Of a DNA stretch of 47,314 bases, positions 37,427-46,333 are shown piece after piece (positions within the stretch are counted from its first letter, which is position 1; each line of letters opens with the position of its first letter). This DNA comes from Blastocatellia bacterium (GTDB taxonomy: Bacteria; Acidobacteriota; Blastocatellia; RBC074): positions 1 through 47,314 of the forward strand of contig JAEUQN010000032.1 of NCBI GenBank assembly GCA_016789725.1. Direction: 5' to 3'. Position numbers and translations under genes: made by a program. The notes beneath the pieces were generated by a model. That model made no database searches. It saw only the letters and a program-made list of their open reading frames with translations, and was not told the origin of the DNA.

Positions 37427-39454
37427 ATGGCTTCGTCATTGATTGCTGACATCAAACAACGAGTGATCGGAATTGTCCGTGAACAATTCAACCTTGAACT
37501 GGATGACTTTTCCTCTGAAATCCCGCCGCGCACGGAACTTGGGGATTTGGCTTTTCCCGTTGCCTTTGAATTAGCCAAACGGCTTAAAGCCGCGACGGGC
37601 GAAAAAAAGAACCCGCGCGAATTGGCGGCAAAACTCGCCGCAGGGTTGAGCCACATTCCAGGTGTCGCTAAAGTCGAAATTGCAGGCGCAGGTTATCTGA
37701 ACATTTTTTTTGACCGTACCCAAATGTTCAGCCAGTTGGTCAACCAATTCTCAACCACCGGCCACCGACCACCAACCACCGACAAAATTATCGTCGAACA
37801 CACTTCGATCAACCCGAACAAAGCCGCGCATATCGGCCACGTGCGCAATTCGGTGCTCGGCGATACAGTCGTGCGCATCCTGAAGGCCACGGGTGACAAC
37901 GTCGAAACGCATAATTACATTGATAACACGGGTGTGCAGGTGGCAGATGTCGTCGTTGGTTTCATGCATTTGGAAAACAAATCGCTCGCCGACATTCAGG
38001 CGCTCGCCGAACGCGAAGTCACGAGCCGCGCTGACAGCTTCGATTATTACTGCTGGGATTTGTACGCGCGCGTCGGACAATGGTATGAAGAAGACAAAAC
38101 GCGCCTGGCGATTCGCGCCCAAACCTTGCACGAAATTGAAGCAGGCAATAACGCGACGTCCGAAATCGGCGAATTTATTTCGTCCAAAATCGTAGATTGC
38201 CATTTGGACACGATGGCGCGCCTGGACATCAGCTACGAATTGCTCGCGCGTGAAAGCGAGATTCTGCATTTGCATTTCTGGGCGCATGCGTTTGAAAAGC
38301 TCAAAGCCAGCGGCGTGATCGTGTTTGAAACTGAAGGCCGTAACAAAGGTTGCTGGGTGATGCGGGCGGAAGAGAGAGTGGGAGATGGGGAGAGCGGGAG
38401 AGCGGGAGAAGAATCGGAACATGATGCGGATAAGATTATTGTGCGGTCGAACGGCACAGTGACGTACACGGGCAAAGATATTGCCTATCATTTGTGGAAG
38501 CTCGGCAAGCTTGGTCTGGATTTTTACTATCACCCGCTGCGCAAAGATCATCGTGGAAATGACGTTTGGATTACCACTGGTGATGACGCCGCTGCGAGTG
38601 CGAATCGTCCACCCTTCGGCAACGGTACAGCGTTTCTGAACGTGATTGATGTTGGGCAATCGTACCCACAGGCAAACGTCAAAAAAGCTGTGATGTTATT
38701 GGCCGCCACGGAAGAAGAGAAAAGCAAAGTCTCGCGCAGCGCGCATCTCGCTTATGAAAAAGTCACTCTGAGCGCCGATGCCGCCAAAGAATTAGGCGTC
38801 GAATCCGACGGCGCAGTTTCGATGTCGGGCCGCAAAGGCCTGGGCGTGAAAGCCGACGATTTGATTGATCGGTTGGAAGCGAACGCGCTCAAAGAAGTGC
38901 AAGCGCGCCACACCGACATCAGTGAAGAAGAACAAAAAAATATTGCTCATAAGATCGCCGTCGCGGCGCTGCGTTACTTCTTGCTCAAATACACTCGCAC
39001 CTCAATCATCGCGTTCGACTTCAAAGAAGCCATGAGTTTCGATGGCGAAACCGGACCCTATATCCAATATTCAGCCGTGCGTGCCAACAATATTTTCCGC
39101 AAGCTGGGACGCCCGCCGAACGACGTCCAAGGTGATTTGGCGAGTGCTACGGCGGAGCAAATCAACGGATTTTTTGCGGGCGAAAGTGGCAATGATTTAT
39201 GGTCGCTCGTCTATTTTGCGGCGCGATTGGAAGATGTTGCCCGGCTTTCGGCAGACGCATTCGAGCCGACACATGTGGCAAAATATGCCTTCCAATTGGC
39301 GAAGCAATTCAATCTTTTCTATCACCATCATCACATCCTGAGCGAAACTGACGATACCCGCAAAATGCTGTTGTTATTGGTTGCGGACGTGGCGCGCCGC
39401 ACCTTGGAACAGTCGTTAGCCCTGCTCGGCATTGAAACACCCGAAAGAATGTAA
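37427..39454 (+). CDS. argS: Arginyl-tRNA synthetase with two repeat-derived insertions
   Basis: This 675-aa class I synthetase charges tRNA-Arg. I start at ATG 37427 (GAGGA at 37412-37416); an in-frame ATG at 37343 lies upstream of the likely promoter. An N-terminal additional domain precedes the catalytic core with [22 protein letters not shown] (HIGH motif). The KMSKS-like loop is [15 protein letters not shown], and the [15 protein letters not shown] and C-terminal DALR-type anticodon domain are intact. Two short tandem repeats interrupt loops without breaking the frame: a 7-nt repeat at 37754-37781, just before the HIGH region, and an 8-nt repeat at 38380-38409 that encodes an acidic/Gly/Arg stretch. 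Only the repeat sites look odd; the core is complete, so it is presumably active. Confidence 0.95.
   Translation: MASSLIADIKQRVIGIVREQFNLELDDFSSEIPPRTELGDLAFPVAFELAKRLKAATGEKKNPRELAAKLAAGLSHIPGVAKVEIAGAGYLNIFFDRTQMFSQLVNQFSTTGHRPPTTDKIIVEHTSINPNKAAHIGHVRNSVLGDTVVRILKATGDNVETHNYIDNTGVQVADVVVGFMHLENKSLADIQALAEREVTSRADSFDYYCWDLYARVGQWYEEDKTRLAIRAQTLHEIEAGNNATSEIGEFISSKIVDCHLDTMARLDISYELLARESEILHLHFWAHAFEKLKASGVIVFETEGRNKGCWVMRAEERVGDGESGRAGEESEHDADKIIVRSNGTVTYTGKDIAYHLWKLGKLGLDFYYHPLRKDHRGNDVWITTGDDAAASANRPPFGNGTAFLNVIDVGQSYPQANVKKAVMLLAATEEEKSKVSRSAHLAYEKVTLSADAAKELGVESDGAVSMSGRKGLGVKADDLIDRLEANALKEVQARHTDISEEEQKNIAHKIAVAALRYFLLKYTRTSIIAFDFKEAMSFDGETGPYIQYSAVRANNIFRKLGRPPNDVQGDLASATAEQINGFFAGESGNDLWSLVYFAARLEDVARLSADAFEPTHVAKYAFQLAKQFNLFYHHHHILSETDDTRKMLLLLVADVARRTLEQSLALLGIETPERM
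37754..37783. repeat. Heptanucleotide tandem repeat inside argS
   Basis: Four 7-nt units follow each other: ACCACCG, GCCACCG, ACCACCA and ACCACCG, then AC. They encode a Thr/Pro-rich linker ([10 protein letters not shown]) between the N-terminal and catalytic domains of the arginyl-tRNA synthetase. The unit length is not a multiple of three, so gain or loss of one unit would shift the frame. Confidence 0.85.
38380..38409. repeat. 8-nt purine-rich tandem repeat inside argS
   Basis: Units GGGAGATG, GGGAGAGC and GGGAGAGC and a partial GGGAGA lie in tandem within a longer purine run (38371-38413). They encode a Gly/Glu/Arg/Ser loop (about residues 318-328) between WVMRAEE and [17 protein letters not shown], where other arginyl-tRNA synthetases have a short loop. 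Confidence 0.85.
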
Positions 39455-39459
39455 ATTCT

Positions 39460-40473
39460 ATGCTGATTGTCATGACTGCCGACGCGACTGAGGAAGATAT
39501 TCGACGTGTCGTCGAAACCATCGAATCTATTGGCTTCAAAGCGCATCCGATGCCCGGCGCAAATCGAACGGCCATCGGCGTCACTGGCAACACGGGTGCC
39601 GTTGATCCCGAACCCTTTGTCGAATTGCCCGGTGTCGTTGAATGTGTTCGTGTCACGAAGCCGTATAAGTTAGTCGGGCGAGACCTCAAACACGACAAGA
39701 CCATCATCAAGATTGACGATGCCGAAATTGGTGGCTCGGAACCTGCGATCATTGCAGGCGTCTGCGCCGTTGAATCGCGCGAGCAAACGATGCTGACGGC
39801 GCAGGTTGTGGCCGAAGCTGGATGCAAATGGTTTCGCGGTGGTGCCTTCAAACCGCGCACATCCCCCTACGCCTTTCAAGGCCTGCACGAAGAGGGATTG
39901 AAAATCCTGGCCGAAGTGCGCGACACCTATGGCTTGAAAATCGTCACGGAAGCGATTGACGAACCGGCGCTGGATTTGTGTGAACAATACGCCGACGTGA
40001 TCCAAATCGGCACCCGCAACATGCAAAACTTCAGCTTACTGAAACGTGCTGGACAAGCCCGCAAACCGATCCTGCTCAAACGCGGAATGTCTTCGACACT
40101 GGAGGAATTTTTGCTCGCTGCCGAATATGTGATGGCCGAAGGGAATTATGATGTGATCCTTTGTGAACGCGGCATCCGTTCGTTCGGCAGCCATTCACGC
40201 TTCACGCCCGATTTGGCCGTGATTCCTGCGGCGCAAAAACTCTCGCACCTGCCCATCATTCTTGATCCCAGCCACAGCACTGGCACGCGCGAAACCGTGA
40301 TTCCAATGTCGCGCGCAGGCATCGCCGTTGGTGCCGATGGCTTGCTGGTGGATATTCACCCTTACCCCGAACGCGCCTTGTGCGATGGGCCACAGGCCTT
40401 GCTGTTTGATATGTTCCGACAGATGGTGGGAGAAGTCCGCGCGATTGCAGAGATTATCCACAACCCAGCCTGA
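39460..40473 (+). CDS. aroF: 3-deoxy-D-arabino-heptulosonate 7-phosphate synthase (type I-beta)
   Basis: This 337-aa first enzyme of the shikimate pathway joins phosphoenolpyruvate and erythrose 4-phosphate. An N-terminal ferredoxin-like regulatory domain ([25 protein letters not shown]), as in the Thermotoga enzyme, gives feedback control by aromatic amino acids. The barrel shows [56 protein letters not shown] and [11 protein letters not shown], with [15 protein letters not shown] at the end, all typical. It starts 5 nt after argS, so the two are likely co-transcribed. Confidence 0.94.
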   Translation: MLIVMTADATEEDIRRVVETIESIGFKAHPMPGANRTAIGVTGNTGAVDPEPFVELPGVVECVRVTKPYKLVGRDLKHDKTIIKIDDAEIGGSEPAIIAGVCAVESREQTMLTAQVVAEAGCKWFRGGAFKPRTSPYAFQGLHEEGLKILAEVRDTYGLKIVTEAIDEPALDLCEQYADVIQIGTRNMQNFSLLKRAGQARKPILLKRGMSSTLEEFLLAAEYVMAEGNYDVILCERGIRSFGSHSRFTPDLAVIPAAQKLSHLPIILDPSHSTGTRETVIPMSRAGIAVGADGLLVDIHPYPERALCDGPQALLFDMFRQMVGEVRAIAEIIHNPA

Positions 40474-40483
40474 TGCATTGCCT

Positions 40484-40538
40484 CACGCCAGAATTCAGCA
40501 CACGAATCTGTTCACCGCCAGCAAATAATTCTGGCGTG
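40484..40538 (+). terminator. 12-bp hairpin after the DAHP synthase gene
   Basis: CACGCCAGAATT (40484-40495) is the perfect reverse complement of AATTCTGGCGTG (40527-40538), with a 31-nt loop. It begins 10 nt after the stop. There is no strong T run, so it may act as a 3'-end stabiliser or a weak terminator. Confidence 0.5.
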
Positions 40539-40641
40539 TCTTGTGATGGCTGAAATTTGAAGGAGTAAGGGGCACTGAACGCCGCTGGCATTGCGTGTAC
40601 AACGTGAGAACATCAATGCAAAAGCGGGAAAGGGTTGAGCG

Positions 40642-41151
40642 TTACAACCAGTAAATCAGACTGCCATCGCAGTTTTTCCAAACATCGCCGCGCCCATTCA
40701 ACCACGAAATGGTTCCATTACTGTCCGACAAGGTCACGTTGCGCCAGGGATCAATATACTTAATGGAACCCGAATCCGGGTTGCACGCCGTCACGACAAT
40801 GACGTGCGAACCACTACCCCAGTTCCCGGCCACCCAATACGGGCCATGCGATTTCAGCGCATCGTGCAACACTTTGGCATCAATATCGCCCCCGCCCGCC
40901 CAACGCAAGCCCAACATTTTGGCGGCTTCCTTACACTCGCCCGGCGCAATGCCTGCGGTTTCCATATAGTAGGGAAACAGATTCGGGGATTTATCCAATG
41001 CCGCTAAAATACCTGCTTTGTTAGCGCTTAATGAGGAACTGCCTTTATCAATTTTCCATTGAAACAACATTTGAAAACAGGTGAGCCAACACGTTGAAGT
41101 AGTAGGTTGGTTCATCGGTTTTACTTCTGGGTTTACCTTATACATTGGCAT
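40642..41151 (-). CDS. Papain/AvrRpt2-like cysteine peptidase
   Basis: This is a 169-aa papain-fold peptidase without a signal peptide. I choose the ATG at 41151 because AAAGGAGATAT stands just upstream. The catalytic set fits papain-like enzymes of the AvrRpt2 group: oxyanion Gln15 six residues before the nucleophile in QPTTSTCW (C21), His in GSGSHVIVVTA (H116) and Asp in YIDPW (D134). The substrate is unknown; in plant pathogens AvrRpt2 cleaves host RIN4, but free-living bacteria carry many relatives of unknown role. It lies 74 nt after the end of the TPR-CHAT protease gene on the same strand, so the two proteases may be read together. Confidence 0.75.
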   Translation of the reverse strand: MPMYKVNPEVKPMNQPTTSTCWLTCFQMLFQWKIDKGSSSLSANKAGILAALDKSPNLFPYYMETAGIAPGECKEAAKMLGLRWAGGGDIDAKVLHDALKSHGPYWVAGNWGSGSHVIVVTACNPDSGSIKYIDPWRNVTLSDSNGTISWLNGRGDVWKNCDGSLIYWL

Positions 41152-41225
41152 AAAAATATCTCCTTTGGGCGCGGATGATAGCCGAGACCTCAGCGCCTGC
41201 AAAGAAGATATTTTCGGCAGTACAA

Positions 41226-44200
41226 TCATTTCCAATTGCCAATCAAAATAAACGGTGCCCAGTAATACGGATGCGCATACGGCGCTTTCGGATCAGGCTT
41301 GAAAGAAGGTTGAGTCGGCGCTTTCGCCGTTTCGTGAACAATCTCGCGCGCTGCCAACGCTTCGCCTGTCAACTGCAATTCGCCGCGCAACAACTTGATC
41401 TGCGCCTGCCGTAACGCTTCGACTTTTGTCACGTCGGCTTTGGCTTCCCGCAACCGATAAAACTCCTGCATCAGATGTTTCGTTGAACGATCTGCCACCG
41501 GCCACAAACTCGCCACCACTGCCTTCGCGCCTTGTCGTTGCGCCAGCACACCGAAGCCTTCGACTTCTTTGCCATTTGCTGCACCGCCCGTTGCTGTATT
41601 GCACGCCGAGAGTGTCAACAGGTCTACGCCCGCAAAGACATTTGGTAACGACTTGATCTGTGCCAGGCTCAGGAACTGTCCATCACCTAACAGCAACGCG
41701 GAATTCGTTTCATTGCCGGGCTGAAATTTGAAGTGGCTGGCGATATGCACGACCGGATTGCGCTTGCGCAGTTCCGTCAGCATCGCTTCCTGCGTGAACG
41801 CTTCATCCAGCTTGATTGAGCCGGGCAGCACCCCCGTCTTCGCGCCCGTTTCCTGAATAATTCCGCGCATCTCATCCAGCACGCCGGGCAGCGCGGGAAT
41901 GGCTGGCCCGTGCGCTTTCGTTACGCCTAATCCAAGCGCCGTCCATTTGCGGCTCGGCTCCACGCGCAACCGGCTCTGGCTCGCGGGCGTAAACACCGCT
42001 GTGCGGTAGCGTTCGACCAGATATTGCTTGCCATCGTGCAGCGCGGCGACCGGCAAATAGCGCAGCACGCCGTCCAGCGACCACATCACCATCTGCGCTT
42101 TCGTGCCTTGCAAGTCTTTGGCAACGGGGCCGACTAGGACTTTGTAGAGTTCCTGCGCCAGCGGCAGCGGATCAAGTTTCGGATTCTGCAACACGTCGCG
42201 GAAGGCCAGCACCTTGCGATTCAACTCTTCGGCCTTGATCGGGTATTCATAGCCTTTCTGAAAATCCGCCGTCGTCAAAATCACGCGATACTTGTCTTCG
42301 CCGACCAGCGTGTAAAGCGCGACGACGCCTTTGCCGAGTTCGCGCAGGTCTTCCATCAACCCCTGCGATTCGCGCAGTTGAAAGGCGCGCGCATTGGTGT
42401 CGGCATTCTTGCTCATCTCGGCAGCCAGGCCGTCGAGGAATTTCTGGAAGGCTTGTCCGGCGACCACAAGATCGGCTTCGAGTTTGGCGAGGCGTTGTTC
42501 GTCTTCGGGCGTGCGGGCTTTTTTGTCGAGCAGCGAGGAGCGTTCCGTGCCGATTTCAGTCAGCTTGTCGGCAACCTCGCGGTAACGTTTGTCGAACGCC
42601 GCTTCTTCGGGCGTCAACGCAGCCTTCTCAGCTTTAGGCGAATTGGCTTCGTCGCGGCGGATATACTCGAAGTACTCTTCCTCTTTGAGCATGCGAATGA
42701 CCTGTTCGGCTTCGGGCAGACGGCCCTGAGCGATGAGCAGGTCAGCCAAGTCGCGGTAGAGTGGTTCCTTGTCTTTCAGGAAACTCTGCTGCGTCTCGCT
42801 GTCGAGCGTACGGATGTTCGCGCGGATTTCTTGAAGAAGATTGACCGACTGTTTGCCGAAATAGATGGCCAGACTGGCGAGGTTGCGCGCTTTCCAATCG
42901 AGCATCAATGCATGCAACGCCGAAGCTTCTTCACTTTGCGCCTTGATCTCCCGCGCAATGCGCACCGCCTGTTCGTGCGCGCGGGTCGCCTCCGCAAAGC
43001 GGCCGAGCGAGCGAGCGGCGAGGCCCAAACCGCTCAGCTCGTTTGCTTCACTCCATCGAACTTTGTTTTCGCGAGCAAGCGTCAGAGCCTGCTCCTTGTA
43101 TTCAATCGACTTCTCGTACTGGTTTAGTTTGTAGTATACAATACCCAGATTGCTGAGCACGACTCTTTCTCCGCTCCGATCCTTGAGTTCGCGCCTGATC
43201 GCCAGGGATTGCTCGTAGTAGTGAATCGCTTTCTCGTTTCGGCTTTGCATTGAGTAGGCAACACCCAGATTATTGAGCCCTTCTGCTTCTCCCCTTCGAT
43301 CTTTGGCTTCGCGTTGGATTGCCAGGGCCTGCTCGTAGTATTCAATCGCCTTCTCATACTGGCGCAGCTGGTTGTAGGCCTGACCCAGATAGGCAAGAGA
43401 GGTAATTACCCCATTCCGATCCTTGACTTCGCGGAAGATCGGCAAGGCCTGCTCGTAGTATTCAATCGCCTTCTCCCACCGATTTAGAACATAGTAGGCA
43501 GCACCCAGATTAAGGAGCGCGGTTCCTTCTCCTCCCCGATCCTTGACTTCACGTAGGATTGCCAGGGCCTGCTCGTGGTATTCAATCGCCTTTTCATACT
43601 GGCTCAGCCTATTGTAAGTAATACCCAGACCATTGAGCGTGTTTCCTTCTCCCCTCCGATCCTTGAGTTCGCGGCGAATCGTCAGGGCTTGCTCGAAGTA
43701 TTCAATCGCCTTTTCATACTGGCTCAGCTGGTTGTAGGCCTGACCCAGCCCCCCGAGCACGTATCCTTCTCTGCTTCGATCCTTGAGTTCGCGGCGAATC
43801 GTCAGGGACTGCTCGAAGTATTCAATCGCCTTCTCGTTCCGCCTCAGACGGTAGTAAGTAATACCCAGATTATTGAGCGCGTTTCCTTCTCCGCTCCGAT
43901 CCTTGAGTTCGCGGCGAATCGCCAGGGCCTGCTCGTAGTATTCAATCGCCTTCTCATACTGGCTAAGCCTGTTGTAAGTAATACCCAGATTATTGAGCGC
44001 GTTTCCTTCTCCGCTCCGATCCTTGAATTCGCGGCAAATCGCCAGGGCCTGCTCGTAGTATTCAATCGCTTTCGTATATTCACTCAGCGCAGCATAGGCA
44101 TCGCCGATCAGCCGGAGAGAATACGCCGTCCAGCCTGGCTCGCCTATCTCGCCTAACAGGGGGCGTGCCTGTTGCATCTTTTCAATCACCTGCTGTGCTG

Positions 44201-44675
44201 TTTTGCCTTCCTGGGCACGGAGTAAATTGGCTTCGAGCAGCAAACTTTGCGCCGTCACGCGTTGGCGATCCAACGCCGTCGCCGTGGCCTGGACTGCCGT
44301 CTCCAACCGGTAGCCCTCACGCACTGCCGCGCCTCCACTGCCGCGCACGACGAGCCGATAACTGCCCGTGACCGCCGCTTCCAGAAAGAGCGATTCCTGT
44401 ACCCCTGGACCTGTCAGGTTCATTTCAGCGAGTTGTTTGCCCTCCGGCGCACTCAGGATCAACGCCGCATCAAGCGCACGCTGATCCAGCCGGAAGCACA
44501 CGAACTGCCCCGCCGTCAGCGCGATTTGATACGTGTGCGATTCGCCGCCCGTAATCTCGCGCTCAATGGCCTTGCCCGGCTCAAGCGGCACAGGTTCTTG
44601 TGCGTGGAGCAAGACGGGCAGACAGAGAACGACGAACAGAAAAAAGAACCGATGCTTTCCCGAAGTACGAGTCAT
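41226..44675 (-). CDS. Secreted TPR-CHAT caspase-like protease
   Basis: This 1149-aa protein has a clear signal peptide (FFFLFVVLCLPVLLHA-Q) and a perfect AGGAGG site before its ATG. An N-terminal beta domain (about residues 30-130: HTYQIALTAGQFVCFRLDQ, GSYRLVVRGSGG) resembles a prepeptidase domain. About ten TPR repeats of 40 aa follow (about 180-600), then a helical linker with charged KAEKAALTPEEAAFDKRY. The C-terminal CHAT peptidase (about 810-1149) has its catalytic pair intact: His in VHIASHFKF (H981) and Cys in LTLSACNTATGG (C1025). CHAT enzymes cleave proteins, separase- or caspase-like; secretion is found in many TPR-CHAT proteins. The repeats are nearly identical at DNA level. Its trigger and substrate are unknown. 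Confidence 0.92.
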   Translation of the reverse strand: MTRTSGKHRFFFLFVVLCLPVLLHAQEPVPLEPGKAIEREITGGESHTYQIALTAGQFVCFRLDQRALDAALILSAPEGKQLAEMNLTGPGVQESLFLEAAVTGSYRLVVRGSGGAAVREGYRLETAVQATATALDRQRVTAQSLLLEANLLRAQEGKTAQQVIEKMQQARPLLGEIGEPGWTAYSLRLIGDAYAALSEYTKAIEYYEQALAICREFKDRSGEGNALNNLGITYNRLSQYEKAIEYYEQALAIRRELKDRSGEGNALNNLGITYYRLRRNEKAIEYFEQSLTIRRELKDRSREGYVLGGLGQAYNQLSQYEKAIEYFEQALTIRRELKDRRGEGNTLNGLGITYNRLSQYEKAIEYHEQALAILREVKDRGGEGTALLNLGAAYYVLNRWEKAIEYYEQALPIFREVKDRNGVITSLAYLGQAYNQLRQYEKAIEYYEQALAIQREAKDRRGEAEGLNNLGVAYSMQSRNEKAIHYYEQSLAIRRELKDRSGERVVLSNLGIVYYKLNQYEKSIEYKEQALTLARENKVRWSEANELSGLGLAARSLGRFAEATRAHEQAVRIAREIKAQSEEASALHALMLDWKARNLASLAIYFGKQSVNLLQEIRANIRTLDSETQQSFLKDKEPLYRDLADLLIAQGRLPEAEQVIRMLKEEEYFEYIRRDEANSPKAEKAALTPEEAAFDKRYREVADKLTEIGTERSSLLDKKARTPEDEQRLAKLEADLVVAGQAFQKFLDGLAAEMSKNADTNARAFQLRESQGLMEDLRELGKGVVALYTLVGEDKYRVILTTADFQKGYEYPIKAEELNRKVLAFRDVLQNPKLDPLPLAQELYKVLVGPVAKDLQGTKAQMVMWSLDGVLRYLPVAALHDGKQYLVERYRTAVFTPASQSRLRVEPSRKWTALGLGVTKAHGPAIPALPGVLDEMRGIIQETGAKTGVLPGSIKLDEAFTQEAMLTELRKRNPVVHIASHFKFQPGNETNSALLLGDGQFLSLAQIKSLPNVFAGVDLLTLSACNTATGGAANGKEVEGFGVLAQRQGAKAVVASLWPVADRSTKHLMQEFYRLREAKADVTKVEALRQAQIKLLRGELQLTGEALAAREIVHETAKAPTQPSFKPDPKAPYAHPYYWAPFILIGNWK
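43021..44100. repeat. Tandem 120-bp TPR-coding repeats
   Basis: The DNA repeats on an exact 120-bp register. The common landmark (acccagat-like) falls at 43143, 43263, 43383, 43503, 43623, 43743, 43863 and 43983, with a weaker unit from 43021. Each unit encodes one 40-aa TPR of the CHAT protease. Units 43861 and 43981 agree at almost all of the first 80 positions, which points to recent duplication or gene conversion. Confidence 0.9.
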
Positions 44676-44987
44676 ACATTTTCCTCCTGATCATACAAGC
44701 GCATTGCGGGTGGGTTTTCCCTCAGCCAAATTTGTGGGGGATGAAAATACTTTGCGAGAGGGTTTGGAAACCTCATCTTCTCCAATCAGTCGCCATTCAA
44801 ACTGTCTTGCGTTGCTCGGCAAGCATCTGCCCCACTCGCACGCAAGTCAAGCACCGAAGGGCGAAGCGTACGCCATTGGTTTTTACACGAGTTGGCCACG
44901 GTGATTTTGTGCCTCCGGCACGAAGACCTTTGTGGAAATTCAAAGCGAATACTTCCTGATCGTTCGCCTCTCACGATTTCCGCTTCA
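44676..44987. other. 312-nt intergenic gap between the M20 and CHAT genes
   Basis: Both flanking genes are on the minus strand. The right part receives the end of the M20 transcript, where a small 5-bp hairpin (GTGCC-TCC-GGCAC, 44909-44921) lies. The left end holds the AGGAGG ribosome binding site of the CHAT gene. TATGAT stands 15 nt before its start without a good -35 box. I see no gene here. Confidence 0.5.
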
Positions 44988-46286
44988 CTACAAATTCATT
45001 GCATCTATCTTCAGCAACGTGTGCAACAACACATTCGCGCCGTTTGTGATGTCTTCGGGCGTCGAGAATTCGCGCGGGCTGTGGCTGATGCCGTCGCGGC
45101 TGGGAATGAAGATCATGCCAATCGGGCAAATATGCGCGATCTCTTGCGCATCGTGGCCTGCACCGCTCGGCAGCAGCTTGGTTGTGAAGCCGAGTTGCTT
45201 GGCGGCTTCGTCAATCGCGCGACGAAAGCGGGCATCGGTGGGCGCGGGCAGAGATGAAGTCACTTTTTGGAACGCGAATTTCGTTCCTGTCGAGGCTTCG
45301 ATCTGACGTACTTCGGCTTGAATCTTTTCATACAACATTTCCACCTTCGCCGCGTCGAGATCGCGCAAGCCCAAACTCGTAGCGACTTTGCCGGGCACGA
45401 TATTGAACGCGCCGGGGAAGGCTTGAATCTTGCCGACGGTTCCGACCTGCCGACCGGGGACAGACGTAACCACACGATTGACAGCCTCAATGTATTTTGC
45501 GGCGGCGAGCAGTGCATCTTTGCGCTGATTCATCGGCGTTGTGCCCGCGTGATTGGCAAAGCCGTCAATCGTCACTTCCCACCAATTCACGCCGACGATG
45601 CCTTCGACGACGCCGATGTTGATCTTCTCCTGATGCAACAAGCCGCCCTGTTCGATGTGCAATTCGACGTAGCCTGCGAGGTCGCCTTTCTTGCGCACTA
45701 CGCTTGCGAGTTTGTCAGGATCGCCGCCGATAAACCGGATGCCTTCGCGGATCGTCTTTTTGCTGTTCGTGACGATGCTCAGGTCTTTCTCGGTCAACGG
45801 GCGAGCGAGTGCGGCGCTGCCAATGGTTCCGCCTTCTTCGTTTTGAAAGACGACAACTTCGAGCGGATGGCGCAAGCGCACGTTGTTTTCCGCGAGCGTT
45901 TGTGCGACTTCGATTGCTCCCATCGAACCGACCTGCCCGTCGTAGCTGCCACCTGCCGGAACGGAATCAATGTGCGATCCGATCATCAGCGGTTTGCGTG
46001 AAGCATCGCTGCCCACGCGTCGTCCGACGAGATTGCCTGCGGCATCAATGCTGACTTCGAGCTTGGCCTCGCGCATCAATTTCATCGTGTATTCGCGGGC
46101 TTGCAGATCGGCATCAGAATACGCGACGCGATGCGTGCCGCCTTCGGGCGTTTTGCCAAATTGCGCGAGTTCGGTCAGATGCTGATTGACGCGTTGGCCC
46201 TTAACACGTAGTTGCGATTGTTGTGCTGGCAATGCGATGGCAGGCACGGCAGCCAGCAGATGCAAATTGAATTCTCGACGGTTCAT
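44988..46286 (-). CDS. M20-family amidohydrolase (allantoate / N-carbamoyl-amino acid hydrolase type), exported
   Basis: This 432-aa metalloenzyme belongs to the hydantoinase/carbamoylase branch of M20. I start at ATG 46286 (AAAGGAT upstream). The N-terminus NRREFNLHLLAAVPAIALPA resembles a twin-arginine-like export signal with a weak RR motif, so the enzyme is probably periplasmic. Zinc ligands appear in IGSHIDSVPAGGSYDGQVG (H105, D116), VFQNEEGG (E150/E151) and VELHIEQGG, with the bridging region FANHAGTTPM and GAGHDAQEIA, both typical of carbamoylases. Likely reaction: hydrolysis of an N-carbamoyl amino acid or allantoate. An MFS transporter gene lies upstream on the same strand, possibly for the substrate. 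Confidence 0.88.
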   Translation of the reverse strand: MNRREFNLHLLAAVPAIALPAQQSQLRVKGQRVNQHLTELAQFGKTPEGGTHRVAYSDADLQAREYTMKLMREAKLEVSIDAAGNLVGRRVGSDASRKPLMIGSHIDSVPAGGSYDGQVGSMGAIEVAQTLAENNVRLRHPLEVVVFQNEEGGTIGSAALARPLTEKDLSIVTNSKKTIREGIRFIGGDPDKLASVVRKKGDLAGYVELHIEQGGLLHQEKINIGVVEGIVGVNWWEVTIDGFANHAGTTPMNQRKDALLAAAKYIEAVNRVVTSVPGRQVGTVGKIQAFPGAFNIVPGKVATSLGLRDLDAAKVEMLYEKIQAEVRQIEASTGTKFAFQKVTSSLPAPTDARFRRAIDEAAKQLGFTTKLLPSGAGHDAQEIAHICPIGMIFIPSRDGISHSPREFSTPEDITNGANVLLHTLLKIDAMNL

Positions 46287-46333
46287 CAGCAAATCCTTTC
46301 TGTCTCACATGCGGACTCAAGGGGTTCTATTCC

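Noticed and set aside
37751..38659. 302-codon frame on the minus strand opposite argS
   Set aside because: Antisense to the conserved synthetase core, no family features in the translation.
40539..40641. Gap after the DAHP synthase hairpin examined for tRNA or small RNA
   Set aside because: No cloverleaf arms or T-loop consensus; no call.
42378..43127. 249-codon frame on the plus strand opposite the CHAT gene, and similar frames across the TPR repeats
   Set aside because: The repeats produce mirrored open frames; the translation is a repeat artefact.
43021..44100. Regular 120-bp repeats considered as a CRISPR-like or satellite array
   Set aside because: Units are contiguous and encode TPR helices in frame; there are no spacers.
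45267..46001. 244-codon frame on the plus strand opposite the M20 gene
   Set aside because: Antisense to zinc-ligand motifs of the M20 enzyme and without own features.
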